A stretch of 64,000 bases of DNA, taken from positions 83,198,951 to 83,262,950 of the forward strand of contig CM051027.1 in NCBI GenBank assembly GCA_027627225.1, written 5' to 3'. The translations under genes and the position numbers were made by a program. The notes under the pieces are model-generated. The model ran no database searches and had not been told where the DNA came from. It saw only the letters and a program-made list of their open reading frames with translations. The stretch comes from Congeria kusceri (Eukaryota; Mollusca; Bivalvia; Myida; Dreissenidae). Positions 51,501 to 62,500 of the stretch are shown here, in pieces (position 1 is the stretch's first letter; every line of letters begins with the position of its first letter).

Positions 51501-54500
51501 CCTGACTTCCATGTGTAAATGTTTACAAGATCATTTATTTGTAGTTTTCCCTATATTGAAAAGTATTTTTGAGCTGGTACAAACACAATGAATTGTTTTT
51601 CCTCTTCATTTTATGGATGTTAGTTGGATATAACTATGGTACAGTATTTACAAAGTTACAAAACTTAAAAAATTCATTAAGAACAATTCATTTATTATGT
51701 TGTTCCTGTCCTACATGTAGATATCATGTTAATGAAGGTGCACAATTATCTATTATAAATTATAATGTATTGGCATAATATAATTATTATGACAATACAT
51801 TATACGGGTATTTAAATATCACAAAACTTTTAAAAAAGCAAGCATATGATGATATCATGTCACAGTTACAACTCTATGTTAGCGTTACCAGTTGCCAAAA
51901 TAACCAATGGCTTCTAAAATTTTGGAAATTATTTGAAAAAGAAGTATATTTTTACAATTTTTTTTCAGAAAATTATTAAAAAATGACAGGTAATTTTGTA
52001 ATTTTTTAGCACCAACCTAGCTATTGCTGTTAGAACAATGTATCATGATATCATGTAGGTGCATGTATCTTGCAGGAGAACACCGCCTTTGTACAGAAGT
52101 CCCTGGATGAGCTGCACTCCACCATGGGCAAACTAAGAGCCCGCGAAGAGGAGCTGGTCACAATAGTACGACTCAAGGTTGGCTCGTCTTTTAACATTCA
52201 ATGTATCCAGTCCTGGTCATTGATATTATTTCCTTTCCCATGATATATAAGTTTGAAAATTTGTTCTGGTTTGAAATAATATGCCCCCTAAAATGAGAAT
52301 TTTGAACAGAATTGAAAAAAAGGTGTGAAGACACAATGCAATCAATCTCTGTATCTTGTTTGTTTGGGATCCTTGCATTAATTGAAAATAATTAAAGTTT
52401 AAAGGCATGACTTTTTCTTTGCTGTCACTTGAAAAGCAGTCACAAAAGTCATCATAATGTCTTAATGTTCAGGAATGTACCTTTTAAGCACAATGTCCTT
52501 TTATGCCCATAAAACAGCTGTTACGAAAGTCATCATAGTGTTAATACTAACTCCTGTATGTGTTCCATCCAGGAAAAGGACATATCCTCAGCGACGGGTC
52601 ACATGCGAGAGCTTAGTGAGCGCCTACAGCAGCTGGACCTGCGGGCCAAGGAGTGCCAGGACCGCGAGCGCACAGTGCTGAGGGAGCGCGATGACTGGAA
52701 GCAGCGGCACTCTACACTTCAGGAAGAGATACACACTGTCCAGAGTGAGTGGTAGTCATGGACACCAGAGTTTGCCTTGAATTTTTTAAGAGCGCTAGAG
52801 GCTTCAGACTAGTGGATTCTGACTCAGAAACAAGTTGACAGATAGTTATAATTTTTAATAGATTCCAATAGATAATTACAGATATTATTCTGCAGCGAAT
52901 ACTCTCCATCTGACTGTGGGTATATTCCACTATTGTCCACCTAGATAAATTTACTTTCATCAGTGCTTTATTTCATTCTTTAACAATACTTTGAGGTTCT
53001 CTGGATTATGTGCCTAATTTTTCTTTGTTGTTTTATGTAAACTCTTAAAAATTGTGTTTATTGTTTTCCAGGAGAACTGGACAAGAAGAGAAGAGAAGCC
53101 AGTCACTTGTCAGACGAGAACAAATCAGCTCGACAGCAATTGTCCCTTGTACAGAAGGAAGCAGGTGAGAGTTAACTTTACCTTCTGTCAAACATTGTAT
53201 ATGACCATTCTTTAACTTTTGAGTAGGGCAGATCAGGTTAATTAGGCCAAACAAAATATATATATTGTGTGTTTTGGGCAATGGTCTGAAAAAAATTAGG
53301 TAGGTCTTGATTGAGTTTGTTGTTTTTTTTATTGTTTTTTTAAAGACATTTTTCGGTATAAGAAATTGAAAATTATCCAAAATCTGACGAATATGGATTT
53401 TAAGGAAAACAATCGTTGCTAACAACTTTAGGGTCGAGTGGTTTTTGCTAGGTGTGGTGGGGTTACCCGAAAGACAGAAATTTGTTTTTGGCCGTATTGG
53501 TGTAAAAATGGAATATGAGCCCACATTTTGCTCTACAACTGGTATGTGTTCAGTTAGCTCTTATATAGGTGATAGAGCTGAATTACTCTTTTCACCTCTG
53601 CTAGGTTATTTTGCACCTATTTATATCTAAAATTATTCTTTAAAATGTTGTAGCTATGATGGAGAAGTGCAAGGATGAGCTGATAGAGTCAATCAAGGTC
53701 AAGCAAGAGCGTACTGATGCACAGCTGAAGAATTTCAGAGAGGTATGTGTTGTAAAGAAATAAAAGGACTTCACTAAGGTCAATCAGCCTTGGCACATGG
53801 GCCACTAAGGTCAATCAGCCTTGACACATGGGCCACTAAGGTCAATCAGCCTTGGCACATGGGCCACTAATATCAATCAGCCATGGCACATGGGCCACTA
53901 AGGTCAATCAGCCTTGGCACATGGGCCACTAAGGTCAATCAGCCTTGGCACATGGGCCACTAAGGTCAATCAGCCTTGGCACATGGGCCACTAAGGTCAA
54001 TCAGCCTTGGCACATGGGCCACTAAGGTCAATCAGCCTTAGCACATGGGCCACTAAGGTCAATCAGCCTTGGCACATGGGCCAGCATTCAACAATCTTCT
54101 TAGGAAAAACTTTATTGAACCTAAAATTCCTTTAAAGTATGTGACTGTTTAGATGAATTGTTGATGGAAACTACTTCATATTGCATGTTGTGTTGTGAAA
54201 ATAACTTACCGAGTGAATCATCTGAAATATAATCAGAATTTTTCACTTAAGTTCATCTTACGTTTGCAAACAACTTAGGAGCATTATGAATACACCCCCT
54301 GACTTAGGAATAGAAAGCTAACCTATTTTTTGTTTCAACAAAATAGATATACGATGGAAATAATGTGTGGTTAAGTTATAACCAGTATAAATAACCATAC
54401 TACGCTGTGCATGTTTTACAGTTGTATGAGAGACAGCTAAAGGAGATTGCCAGTCTGCAGATGCAGCTGGACACGTCCAAGGAGGCGAGACACAGGCTCT

Positions 54501-56905
54501 CCATTGAGGAACCACAGTATGTAGACTCGCTCTTTGTTTGTCAAACATGTGCATTCTAGCGAGATGTTGATCGTTTTTTGTTGATTGCAGTATGTAGACT
54601 GTGTGTGTCAAACAGGTCTGACTTATCGTAGAGGGATTTTGATCCTTTCTAAGTTAAACACAGTAATTTTAAACCAATATTGCTGATACAAAATATTTTT
54701 CATATCATAATTTTGGTGATTTTAACATAAAAATGAGTATTATTGACAAATAATTGTAAAAAATTAAAAACGACATGTGTTTGCTCTTTGCAAATTGAAC
54801 AGTTCGTATCAGGGCAGAAACAGCCACGTGTCAGAGACGTCCCTGGAGCATTCAAACGGTAGCCAGCACACACTGCAGTCTGCCCACAATAATGTCAAGT
54901 ACAGGGAACCAGACACCCAGAGCTCGGGGTACCAGTCTCAGTTGAGCGAGCACCCACCGCACCAGTCCAACGGGAACCAACCAGGTCACGGTTACCATGG
55001 TGACAATATGGCTGGGAACTATTCACAGCAGCAGCATCAGCATGGTGACTTGCCTATGCACAGAAACTACAGCACCAGAAACCACACTAGAAACTTCTCG
55101 TCTGACACTGAATCCAGTCATTCTAGACGCCTGTCTGACATTGACAATAACAGCCAGCCTCTTATATTATCAGGCGAGAGGTTGTACAGTCACATGGAAG
55201 CCTCGGGTCGTTCTAATCTGAATGGTGGAGCTGCCCATGAATGGAGTTCAAGGACAAGGAACTCTGACTCGAATCTTGATGGCTCCTACCAGGAATCCAG
55301 GTCTGCGACAACGTCCACCGCTAACCAAGATCCAAGAATGAACTCTCGTTATGGGGTCGCTAAGATACAAGCCTCGATGAAATCTTCTGAAAGTGAAAGT
55401 GATAGTGCTTGTGGCAGTGCTGGTGCTAATGTTCAGCCACAGACAAAATATTCCTTACCTGAGTGTGTTGTCGTAAAAAGCAACATGGAGTTTTATTCTA
55501 GTGAAAAACAGCATGAAAGCAATGGGCCTGTAAAGAAAGACACATCAGATCATAGAAAAGAATCAAGTGTAAAAACAGAGTGCAACAATAATTCCAAATG
55601 CTCAAATGAAGAAAAACAAGTCCAATCTTTTCCAAGTGGTCAAATGGAGTTTAACCGATACTCTCTAGCAGAAAATAACCTTAACAATAAAGAAACTGAC
55701 CCAGCTCTTCAGAACTCTGAGTGTGCATACAAGAATTATAACCCTGAAGTTTTTATGCGTTTTTCGGACAGAATATGTCAGGGTGAGCCATCCGATAACA
55801 ACCATCCTCATCATGAAATGGAAACAAATCCACTTAATGAAAATAATGGTGCTAGAAATAGATACAATTCCCAGGAAGGAGAAGATTCAGGGAAAGGAAA
55901 TTCCGAAGTGGATAGTGCTCATAGTCAATACGCCTCGAGGGATGCCGTGGCTAACGAGAGGTCAAGTCTCGACAGGGACTTCGAGAAGCGCTACACGTTT
56001 GAGAACAAGCTCTGCTCTTTTCTTGAAGACATTGATGATATTGATGACAGCATCTGGAATGACCCTCCAACCCAGAATGTGAATTTCTCTAATCTTTCCT
56101 CGGTAAGTACCATTTAAGTTTATTTTCAGTTTTTCAATTGTATGTAAAGCGATATGCCATTTTAGTTGTTCAACAGTAAATCTGTATCATTTACATTTGG
56201 GAAAATAATCCCATATATTTCAGTTTTCTATACTTGTAAGTATCTTATAATTAGAACATTTTGTGCCATTATTACCTGCTGAAATCAGAATTTTACTGTG
56301 TGATGGGAACATTGTTGAATTGACATTATTTCTTGTTACAGGGGGAGACCTCATCACCGGCGAGTAAACTGCGCAAGCTGCTCATTGAATCTGAACAGAT
56401 GATACAGAGCCTCGAGAAATCTGCAGAGTCCCCAATCAGGGTATCTCCAAAGTGTTCTAATTATAGCATGTTAATATGTATCCAATGTAAACCGTTAACA
56501 TTCTGGATCTAGCATTGTGTCTTCTAGTATGTTTCTCAAAAGAAGATCGTCCAGAGTAACGAAGTCCTTTTGACCCTAGAAACTATCAGTAGTTGCCCTA
56601 TAACATACTCAATTAGTAAATTAAGTTATTTTTGTCACATACACTCAACATGTTGCCCTATAACATACTCAATTAGTAAATTAAGTTATTTTTGTCACAT
56701 ACACTCAACATGTAGCCTCTGTATGATATACAAGAAGTACTGTTCTATATTAAGAAATATTTTTGCTTTAAACGCATGTCATTGTATTGCTTTGCAGAAG
56801 GATGGTAACAGATTAACTAACCAACAACACAAGGGAGGTAACCAGAATGCAACTACAATGACCAAGGGAGGAAACTCGGATACTGCCGACACTACTTCTA
56901 GCTAG
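42544..56905 (+). CDS. CCDC62: Coiled-coil domain-containing protein 62 orthologue, 13 coding exons
   Basis: Coding exons: 42544-42574, 42806-42861, 43543-44457, 44818-45013, 51256-51422, 52076-52177, 52573-52744, 53072-53164, 53654-53742, 54422-54516, 54803-56102, 56342-56440, 56798-56905 (stop TAG). Every junction has AG/GT ends, and phases agree throughout, giving 1140 residues. The start is the first of two ATGs after an in-frame TAA. Residues 335-638 are a coiled coil. Its first block (QKQRQEIQLLVAELRDRDRE...HQQQLVAWEQDRQ) and KVKQERTDAQLKNF match vertebrate CCDC62 closely, as does SPASKLRKLLIESEQM near the C-terminus, which holds an LxxLL box at 1082-1086. Human CCDC62 (about 684 residues) is linked to nuclear-receptor coactivation and sperm acrosome formation. 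This protein is longer because exons 3 (305 residues) and 11 (433) encode Ser/Asn-rich, probably disordered regions. Confidence 0.93.
43182..43443. mobile_element. Palindromic MITE, copy A (CCDC62 intron)
   Basis: The ends GAGCCGCGTCGTGGG and CCCACGACGCGCCTC are inverted copies, extending through AAAACCGGGCTTAATGCATG. Inside each arm is a second palindrome around GATTAGCCTGTGCAG and CTGCACAGGCTAATC, so one strand could fold into a two-headed hairpin. ATTT lies on both sides of this copy. No coding capacity. The 60-codon frames on both strands are shadows. Confidence 0.9.
45140..45534. mobile_element. 395-bp MITE in CCDC62 intron 4
   Basis: The left end CTATCAATATTTTTCCCCCAG and the complement of the right end, CTATCAATATTTCCCCCAG, form terminal inverted repeats, each running on into a G/C-rich stretch. 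The interior contains CCCGGGAGCTCGGGTC and several CCCGGGA words. It lies 126 bp after the exon-4 donor. The 95- and 87-codon frames in it are not genes. Confidence 0.8.
45640..46020. repeat. 42-bp minisatellite, about 9 copies (CCDC62 intron 4)
   Basis: The unit of 42 bp starts AATGACTATTACAAAGCC and ends TGTGCAAATCCTGTAA. Copies differ at one to three positions. Since 42 is a multiple of three and the unit lacks stops in some frames, long open frames appear on both strands (130 and 136 codons). These encode 14-residue repeats such as MTITKPSSCANPVK, with no start context or splice signals, and are artefacts. Confidence 0.95.
48538..48734. mobile_element. Palindromic MITE, copy B (internally deleted)
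   Basis: The ends GAGGCACGTCGTTGG and AGAGACGTGCCTC match copies A and C, as do TCCGGGACGGCACTTTCCG and GAAAGTCTCTTCTAAACAT inside. Most of the internal palindrome of each arm has been lost, so the copy is about 65 bp shorter. ATTT flanks both ends, as in copy A. Confidence 0.88.
49630..50588. mobile_element. 959-bp TA-flanked element, non-autonomous
   Basis: The left terminus CACCCATGGGCACTTCTAAC and the complement of the right terminus, CACCCATGGGCACTTCCAAC, extend through TAGACCT, giving about 27 bp with one mismatch. TA lies directly outside both ends (49628-49629 and 50589-50590), as expected for Tc1/mariner-type insertion. No transposase frame is present, so it would depend on a related element. 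Confidence 0.85.
53755..54085. repeat. 31-bp minisatellite, about 10 copies (CCDC62 intron 9)
   Basis: The unit begins CCACTAAGGTCAATCAGCC and ends TTGGCACATGGG. Most copies are identical and a few carry single changes (TTGACAC, ATATC, CATGG, TTAGC), so the array is young. It starts 12 bp after the exon-9 donor at 53743 and lies wholly within the intron. Confidence 0.95.
56592..56711. repeat. 60-bp perfect tandem duplication (last CCDC62 intron)
   Basis: Two identical 60-bp copies start GTTGCCCTATAACATACTC and end ACACTCAACAT. They lie upstream of the final exon (acceptor at 56796). The 111-codon open frame 56570-56905 includes this duplication by chance, and only its part from 56798 is coding. 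Confidence 0.9.
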
Positions 56906-56926
56906 AAATAGTGCTTTTTAAATGTG

Positions 56927-56932
56927 AATAAA
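56927..56932 (+). terminator. CCDC62 polyadenylation signal
   Basis: AATAAA lies 22 bp after the stop codon at 56903-56905. The 3'UTR would be very short if this signal is used. Other AATAAA-like words further downstream are weaker candidates. Confidence 0.6.
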
Positions 56933-56949
56933 TTAACTTAGTCTTAGAG

Positions 56950-57702
56950 GGTATATTTGACTGTTATTTAGTAGTGGTGCATAAATTAAACTTAAGTTTA
57001 TTTAGTAATTAAATGATGAAATAATTTAGGGCATTTTAAAACTATATTTTACTGGAAAGGTTGTTACAGTATTAAACTTTGTGTTTTTAATTGTTTTGAC
57101 GGACCGAATTATTATTGATAAAACTGATTACTTTTTCGCTAGAAGCCATTTTGTGACTTTGGCTTAGTTTATATTTTCCACGTGGCAGCATAATCTTAGA
57201 TTGTTATATACATATGCAACGATATCTGTGATATTAGATATACATAATAAACATGTGATAAACAAATATACTGAGTTGCTGTATTCACTATTGATATCAA
57301 TTCCAAGTTCCCTTAAAAGGACTTCCACAAAGATTATGTGTATTTTAGTTGTGAATAAAGTATTTATATAAGAATTCTGAAACTGTGAAGTGGGCTCAGT
57401 GATAGACTCAGACTCGGGAGGTTGTTGGTCCAATTTCAGCTGATAACATTTGTGTCAGTCACGTAAACCCAGCAGTATTTTGTGTTTGATTGAATGCATG
57501 CGATGCCTCTTTTTTATTACGAAATTTCTTGAACATATTGATTATTAATTAAGGAGATGATTTAGAACGATTGGTCCCGGTCGGTAGTGTTGTCGAAAAT
57601 ATCATCTGCTTTTGAAGATTGCATGTAGTTTGTTAGATTGTTTTTCATACAATAACTTTTCTTTAAAAGTGTATGTATAATCATGGTGGTTTCGGTAACC
57701 TG
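56950..57702. other. Intergenic stretch between two convergent genes, left part
   Basis: No exon is seen. A weak tRNA-like or SINE-like fragment (GTGGGCTCAGTGATAGACTC then GGTCCAATTTC) lies near 57390-57440 but is too diverged to call. Confidence 0.5.
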
Positions 57703-57981
57703 CAGCGTTTTTTTTAAAGGCCAATTTAGGGCCGAAATTCGGCCCCATTCCCTTGCTTAAAAGGTACATATTTTTCCCTTATATCTCATAAACAATCCGA
57801 GCAATTTCTCATCAAACAAGTTAGTGCATAATCTTTGTAGCAAAACAATTTATTAATTTTTTTATAACAAAGAAGAGTATAAACATGAAATAATGCTTTT
57901 CTAGAAAAAAATCCCCTTTTGCCGTAAAATTCACCATCTGAAGGGTCCCGCCACCTTTCCCAGAATGGTGAAAAAGCACTG
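57703..57981. mobile_element. MITE, uninterrupted copy (partner of 39412-42174)
   Basis: It begins CAGCGTTTTTTTTAAAGGCC and ends GAAAAAGCACTG. It shares GGGCCGAAATTCGGCCCC, GTAGCAAAACAATT and TCCCCTTTTGCCGTAAAATT with the split copy. At the insertion point of the other copy it reads TTTTATAACAAA, so it records the empty site. No coding capacity. Confidence 0.8.
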
Positions 57982-58690
57982 ACTCGTTAGACCATATTGT
58001 CCCATCCATAGGCTTGTAAGACCATAATTTGTATTGCCCATTCATAGGTTAATGGGACTCACATACTCTTTTGTGAAGACTGTAATAGGCATTCATATAT
58101 TAGTTGAAATCTTGATACGAAACGAACAGAATGCACGAGTTGTTATTGTTGTATCACAAGCTTATGTACCATTTCCGCCTAATAGTGTTATCTTCTCTTG
58201 TGTTGTGATCTTATTTTGAAAAAAAAAAAACTTTGCATACATTTATGACTAAGAACACTTGTTAAGCCTTGTCTTCAATCCTTAGTACTGGCATGTAGAA
58301 ATCACAGGCTTTTAGCACATGTGTAATATATCTTTGTAAGTCAATAATTAAACGATCAAGACGTTCATTGGACAGTTCTAAGACGAGCTATGCATAGCTG
58401 AAACTCCGTGCAGGACCCAGCAGATGCCACGCTGTTCCCGAATATTGTTTGTACGTTCCAGTTTAAGGTTATAAATGTTGGTGATGTATGCTGTTGTTTT
58501 TCTATGTTGACTTGCATGGTTCGGTAATTCCGAAAACGAGAGAAGTGTGTGTGTGATGATACAGACGCCTCTTTCTTGTTTCGTACTTTAAGCGTATCGT
58601 GTTTTAAATACACGAGTTAAGTATTTAAAAATTATTTACCTCGCTCAAGGGTCTTCAAATAGGGGAAAACACGACAAATACAGTGTTAAA
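57982..58690. other. Intergenic stretch between two convergent genes, right part
   Basis: No supported gene. The short frames 58034-58219 plus and 58365-58613 minus have no recognisable content. Confidence 0.5.
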
Positions 58691-58700
58691 TTGCATCTAA

Positions 58701-58706
58701 TTTATT
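58701..58706 (-). terminator. Candidate polyadenylation signal of the Met/Gly-rich gene
   Basis: TTTATT on the plus strand is AATAAA on the minus strand, about 825 bp beyond the stop at 59530. No closer AATAAA was noticed on that strand, so a long 3'UTR is inferred. Confidence 0.35.
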
Positions 58707-59529
58707 TTACATGGTAATTCCCTTGTACTTCTCAAAGGGTTACAATACAACATCATGTCCAACATGCATGGATTACGCTTCACGTGACAGAACACCGCGT
58801 TGAAAAGAGAACAGCTGTTTTATCCATGGCGTACAAATAGTCCTAACGTCAGGACGCTGTCTCAGCCGCTGAAACATCTGTATGCGAGCTTAAAAGAGCC
58901 GAAGACACCCTGTCTAACAAAACGTTTAACATAATACACATCGATGTTACTTTTTTACGTTGACTTTCAGATTAAATAAATATAGCTATACATTTAATAA
59001 ATCAAGATTAAATAAATTGTGCTTTTCGGTTAAAGTACATCACTTGGATTTCCCGTTTTACTTCATGTTATTTAAATACTAAATTGTATCGACAGATTTA
59101 ACAAATAAACGTTGTTTTTTTCCTTGACAGGTTTTTCAGCTCTCTTTACATTGTGAAATGAGTGATGTTACAGAACTCTTGTCTTGTAACGCTAATGGAT
59201 CCAGGCAAAGTTTCTAGTTGTTCAGTAAATATCAAAGCACGTGAAGGTTAGAAGCACGTGGCGCCGTTCCGTGCACGCGAGAAGCTACATGCATGCACGT
59301 GGAAAATGAGGGCGAGGGGGCATTGTCGATTGAGGGGTCCTGGTCGTTGACGAGTTGTGTGCAGATATAACCATATCCCATCTGGTGAAGTACAATCTTC
59401 ACCTAATACATGCCTTCAAATACAAATGGTTGAATGGTAAGGGGACGGCTGGATGATGTATGATGGAAGCTAAAGCTCTGACTAGTAACTATTCTGAGGG
59501 TTTTGATTCAGGTAATTCACAATGGCCGT

Positions 59530-62500
59530 CTATGTGGCTCGGTTGTTCGATTTAGCGGTCTGAAACATAACATATACATGAATCACTACTGTATATCTGT
59601 AAACAAAGTAAAATACGGGCAACGAATCTTTTAAGTGAAATAAAGCTTAAGTGAATCGTTGTGTATGGCAAATATTGCATAAAACCATGTTATTTCATTG
59701 TTTTAATTTAAAAGTTTACCTTCTGATATGATAGTTTTACGTATCTTTAATAAATGATTTAGTTATTTTCACTTGCTAATGTGAAAGTTATTTAATAATT
59801 GATTTAGTTACCTTTTGGAGCTCCCCGGCTCCGCCTCTCATACCTCCACCCATACCGCCTTTCATCATACCTAAAAAGCATGAAAACGTGTGCTAATGAA
59901 AAATGTATTTCATTATTAATATCCTGATACTTTATATAACAAACCCCTCGTTCTAAATGCACATGCATAAAATAAAAATACAAATTTGTAAACCGATTGA
60001 CTAAGTATAGCGTGCAAGCATACCTCTCATTTGCATTTCTCCGCCCATCCCGCCTTCGCCGCCCATAGGCATACCTCCGCCCATACCGCCCTTTCCTCCC
60101 ATTGGCATCATCATAGGCATTCCTCCCATTTCACCGCCGCCCATTTCTCCCTTGCCTCCCATTGGCATCATCATCATGGACATACCCCCTTCGCCGCGCA
60201 TGGGCATACCGCCTTTGCCGCCCATGGGCATACCTCCGCCCATACCGCCTTCGCCACCCGTTGGCATCATCATTGGCATACCGCCTTCGCCGCCCATTGG
60301 CATACCACCGCCCATTCCTCCTTTCCCGCCCATTGGCATCATCATTGGCATACCTCCCATTCCACCTTCGCCGCCCATGGGCATTCCCCCGCCCATTTTA
60401 GTACCACCCATACCACCTCCTTTCATCATCTCCATCATCATCTGAAAGTATTAAAATATGTAGCGTAAACTGTTGATGAGATTATCGAAATTTAAAAACA
60501 GTTAAACCTAAAGTGAGTTGTCATTAGAAAGTAACGAAAGATAACGTATTACTTTCAGTTTTTATTATTTATGCCTGCACCTTATTGTTACTGTATGCCT
60601 TAAAGGGACTGAACTCCAGATGGTCTAATCGTAAAAACGAAAGAAAATTGTCAAAAATACACGATTTTCTTACATAATCGTATAGAACACATTAAAATAT
60701 TCGACACGTGTGTTTTATTTACCTGAAGAAAAAAACAACAATGATTTTATGTTGTTTTCCTCCATGTTATCGTCCGCTATAACCCATCGAATAATTAAAA
60801 AAAACAGCGCCGTTTATATTTAGGATCATAACGTGACAGTATATTTTTATAGTCGCCCATGTCGCACACTTGAATCTGGTGCTTGTATTAGGGAAAGTCG
60901 TGGTATTTTAAAATCGGGAAGACCGTGTTCAAGGAAAGTGAGAGCTTATTCAACTCCTATTTTTCAATGAAACATATACAGTTTATGAGAGTTCTTTGAT
61001 CGTGTTCTATACAAATAGCGATGTTTTACCATGTTTTTACCGTTGAGGCATAACTACAAAACAGCGCACCTTTTATGCCCATCTGGAGTTCAGTATCTTT
61101 AACTACAGACAGCAAGTTGTTTATGGGACGGTAGAACTTCTTACAGTGCCAGATTTCTTATTGCAAGTAAACAGTTTTAGCAGGTAACAAGATGTACTGT
61201 GAAAACAAAAATAATCTTACCCCCTCCATTGGCATCATGGGCATTCCACCTTCCATTGGCATCATCTTCATTCCACCACCCATTCCACCTTCCATTGGCA
61301 TCATCTTCATTCCACCTTCCATTGGCATCATCGTCATTCCACCACCCATTCCACCGTCCATTGGCATCATGGCCATTCCACCTCCCATTCCACCTTTACC
61401 GCCTTCCATTGGCATCATGGGCATTCCACCTTCCATTGGCATCATGGGCATTCCACCTCCCATTCCACCTTTACCACCTTCCATTGGCATCATGGGCATT
61501 CCACCTTCCATTGGCATCATGGGCATTCCACCTCCCATTCCACCTTTACCGCCTTCCATTGGCATCATGGGCATTCCACCTTCCATTGGCATCATGGGCA
61601 TCCCGCCTCCCATTCCACCTCCCATTCCACCTTTACCACCTTCCATTGGCATCATGGGCATTCCACCTTCCATTGACATCATGGGCATTCCACCTCCCAT
61701 TCCACCTTTACCGCCTTCCATTGGCATCATGGGCATTCCACCTTCCATTGGCATCATGGGCATTCCACCTTCCATTCCACCGCCCATCCCACCTTTACCA
61801 CCTCCCATTGGCATCATCATTATCATCATCATAGGCATCATTGGCATCATTGGCATTGGCATTCCAACGCCCATACCGCCTTTATTGCCACCGCCCATTC
61901 CGCCGCCGCCTCCTATGTACAAATACACATATGTTTATAGGTTTATCGTTTTCCTGTTCTATAATACATTGTTCATATTTGAAGGTTTGACAAGCGCATT
62001 CATTGTGCAAAGTTCAACTTTTGAGGAATATCTGTTATTTTTCGAAAACACATTGTTAAAAATACCCTAGTACTTAATTTTTTACACACAAAGGCATGAA
62101 TTATATCAGAATAATTATGTTTTGCAATTACAACAGCATAACAGACAACACGTTCCGATAGGTTCTACAATTTTCTATTTTAAAAAATCTATGTTAGAGA
62201 AGTGAATTTCAAACCATAAACTGTGAAACTGTCCCTTTAAACTATGCACGTTGTTGTCTCAAATTTACCAGTTTAAAAGTAACCCATTTACAGATCGGCA
62301 AATTAACAATTGCAAAACATCCAGTTACACATTCCACAAATAAATGTAGATCTATATAAAGAAGCAAAATAATGCTCCTGACATCGAAATACATTGGAAA
62401 TCATGTGTCGCTAATGAATAGTCATCAGGTGAAATGGATAAAAGTATAAAGTGTTTGTAACGCGAATCGATTAAATAAGAGGAATACTGTTCTTTTCGTT

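Noticed and set aside
53755..54085. CRISPR-like array of regular repeats
   Set aside because: Units are directly adjacent with no unique spacers. It is an intronic minisatellite in a eukaryotic gene.
60031..60468. His-rich and Pro/Ile-rich plus-strand open frames of 145 and 97 codons
   Set aside because: They are opposite-strand shadows of the Met/Gly-rich exon, which has matching splice sites and phases on the minus strand.
61192..62070. 292-codon plus-strand frame with IPPSIGIMG repeats
   Set aside because: It is the antisense of the GGMPMMPME repeats and has no splice or start support. The sense frame joins other exons in phase.
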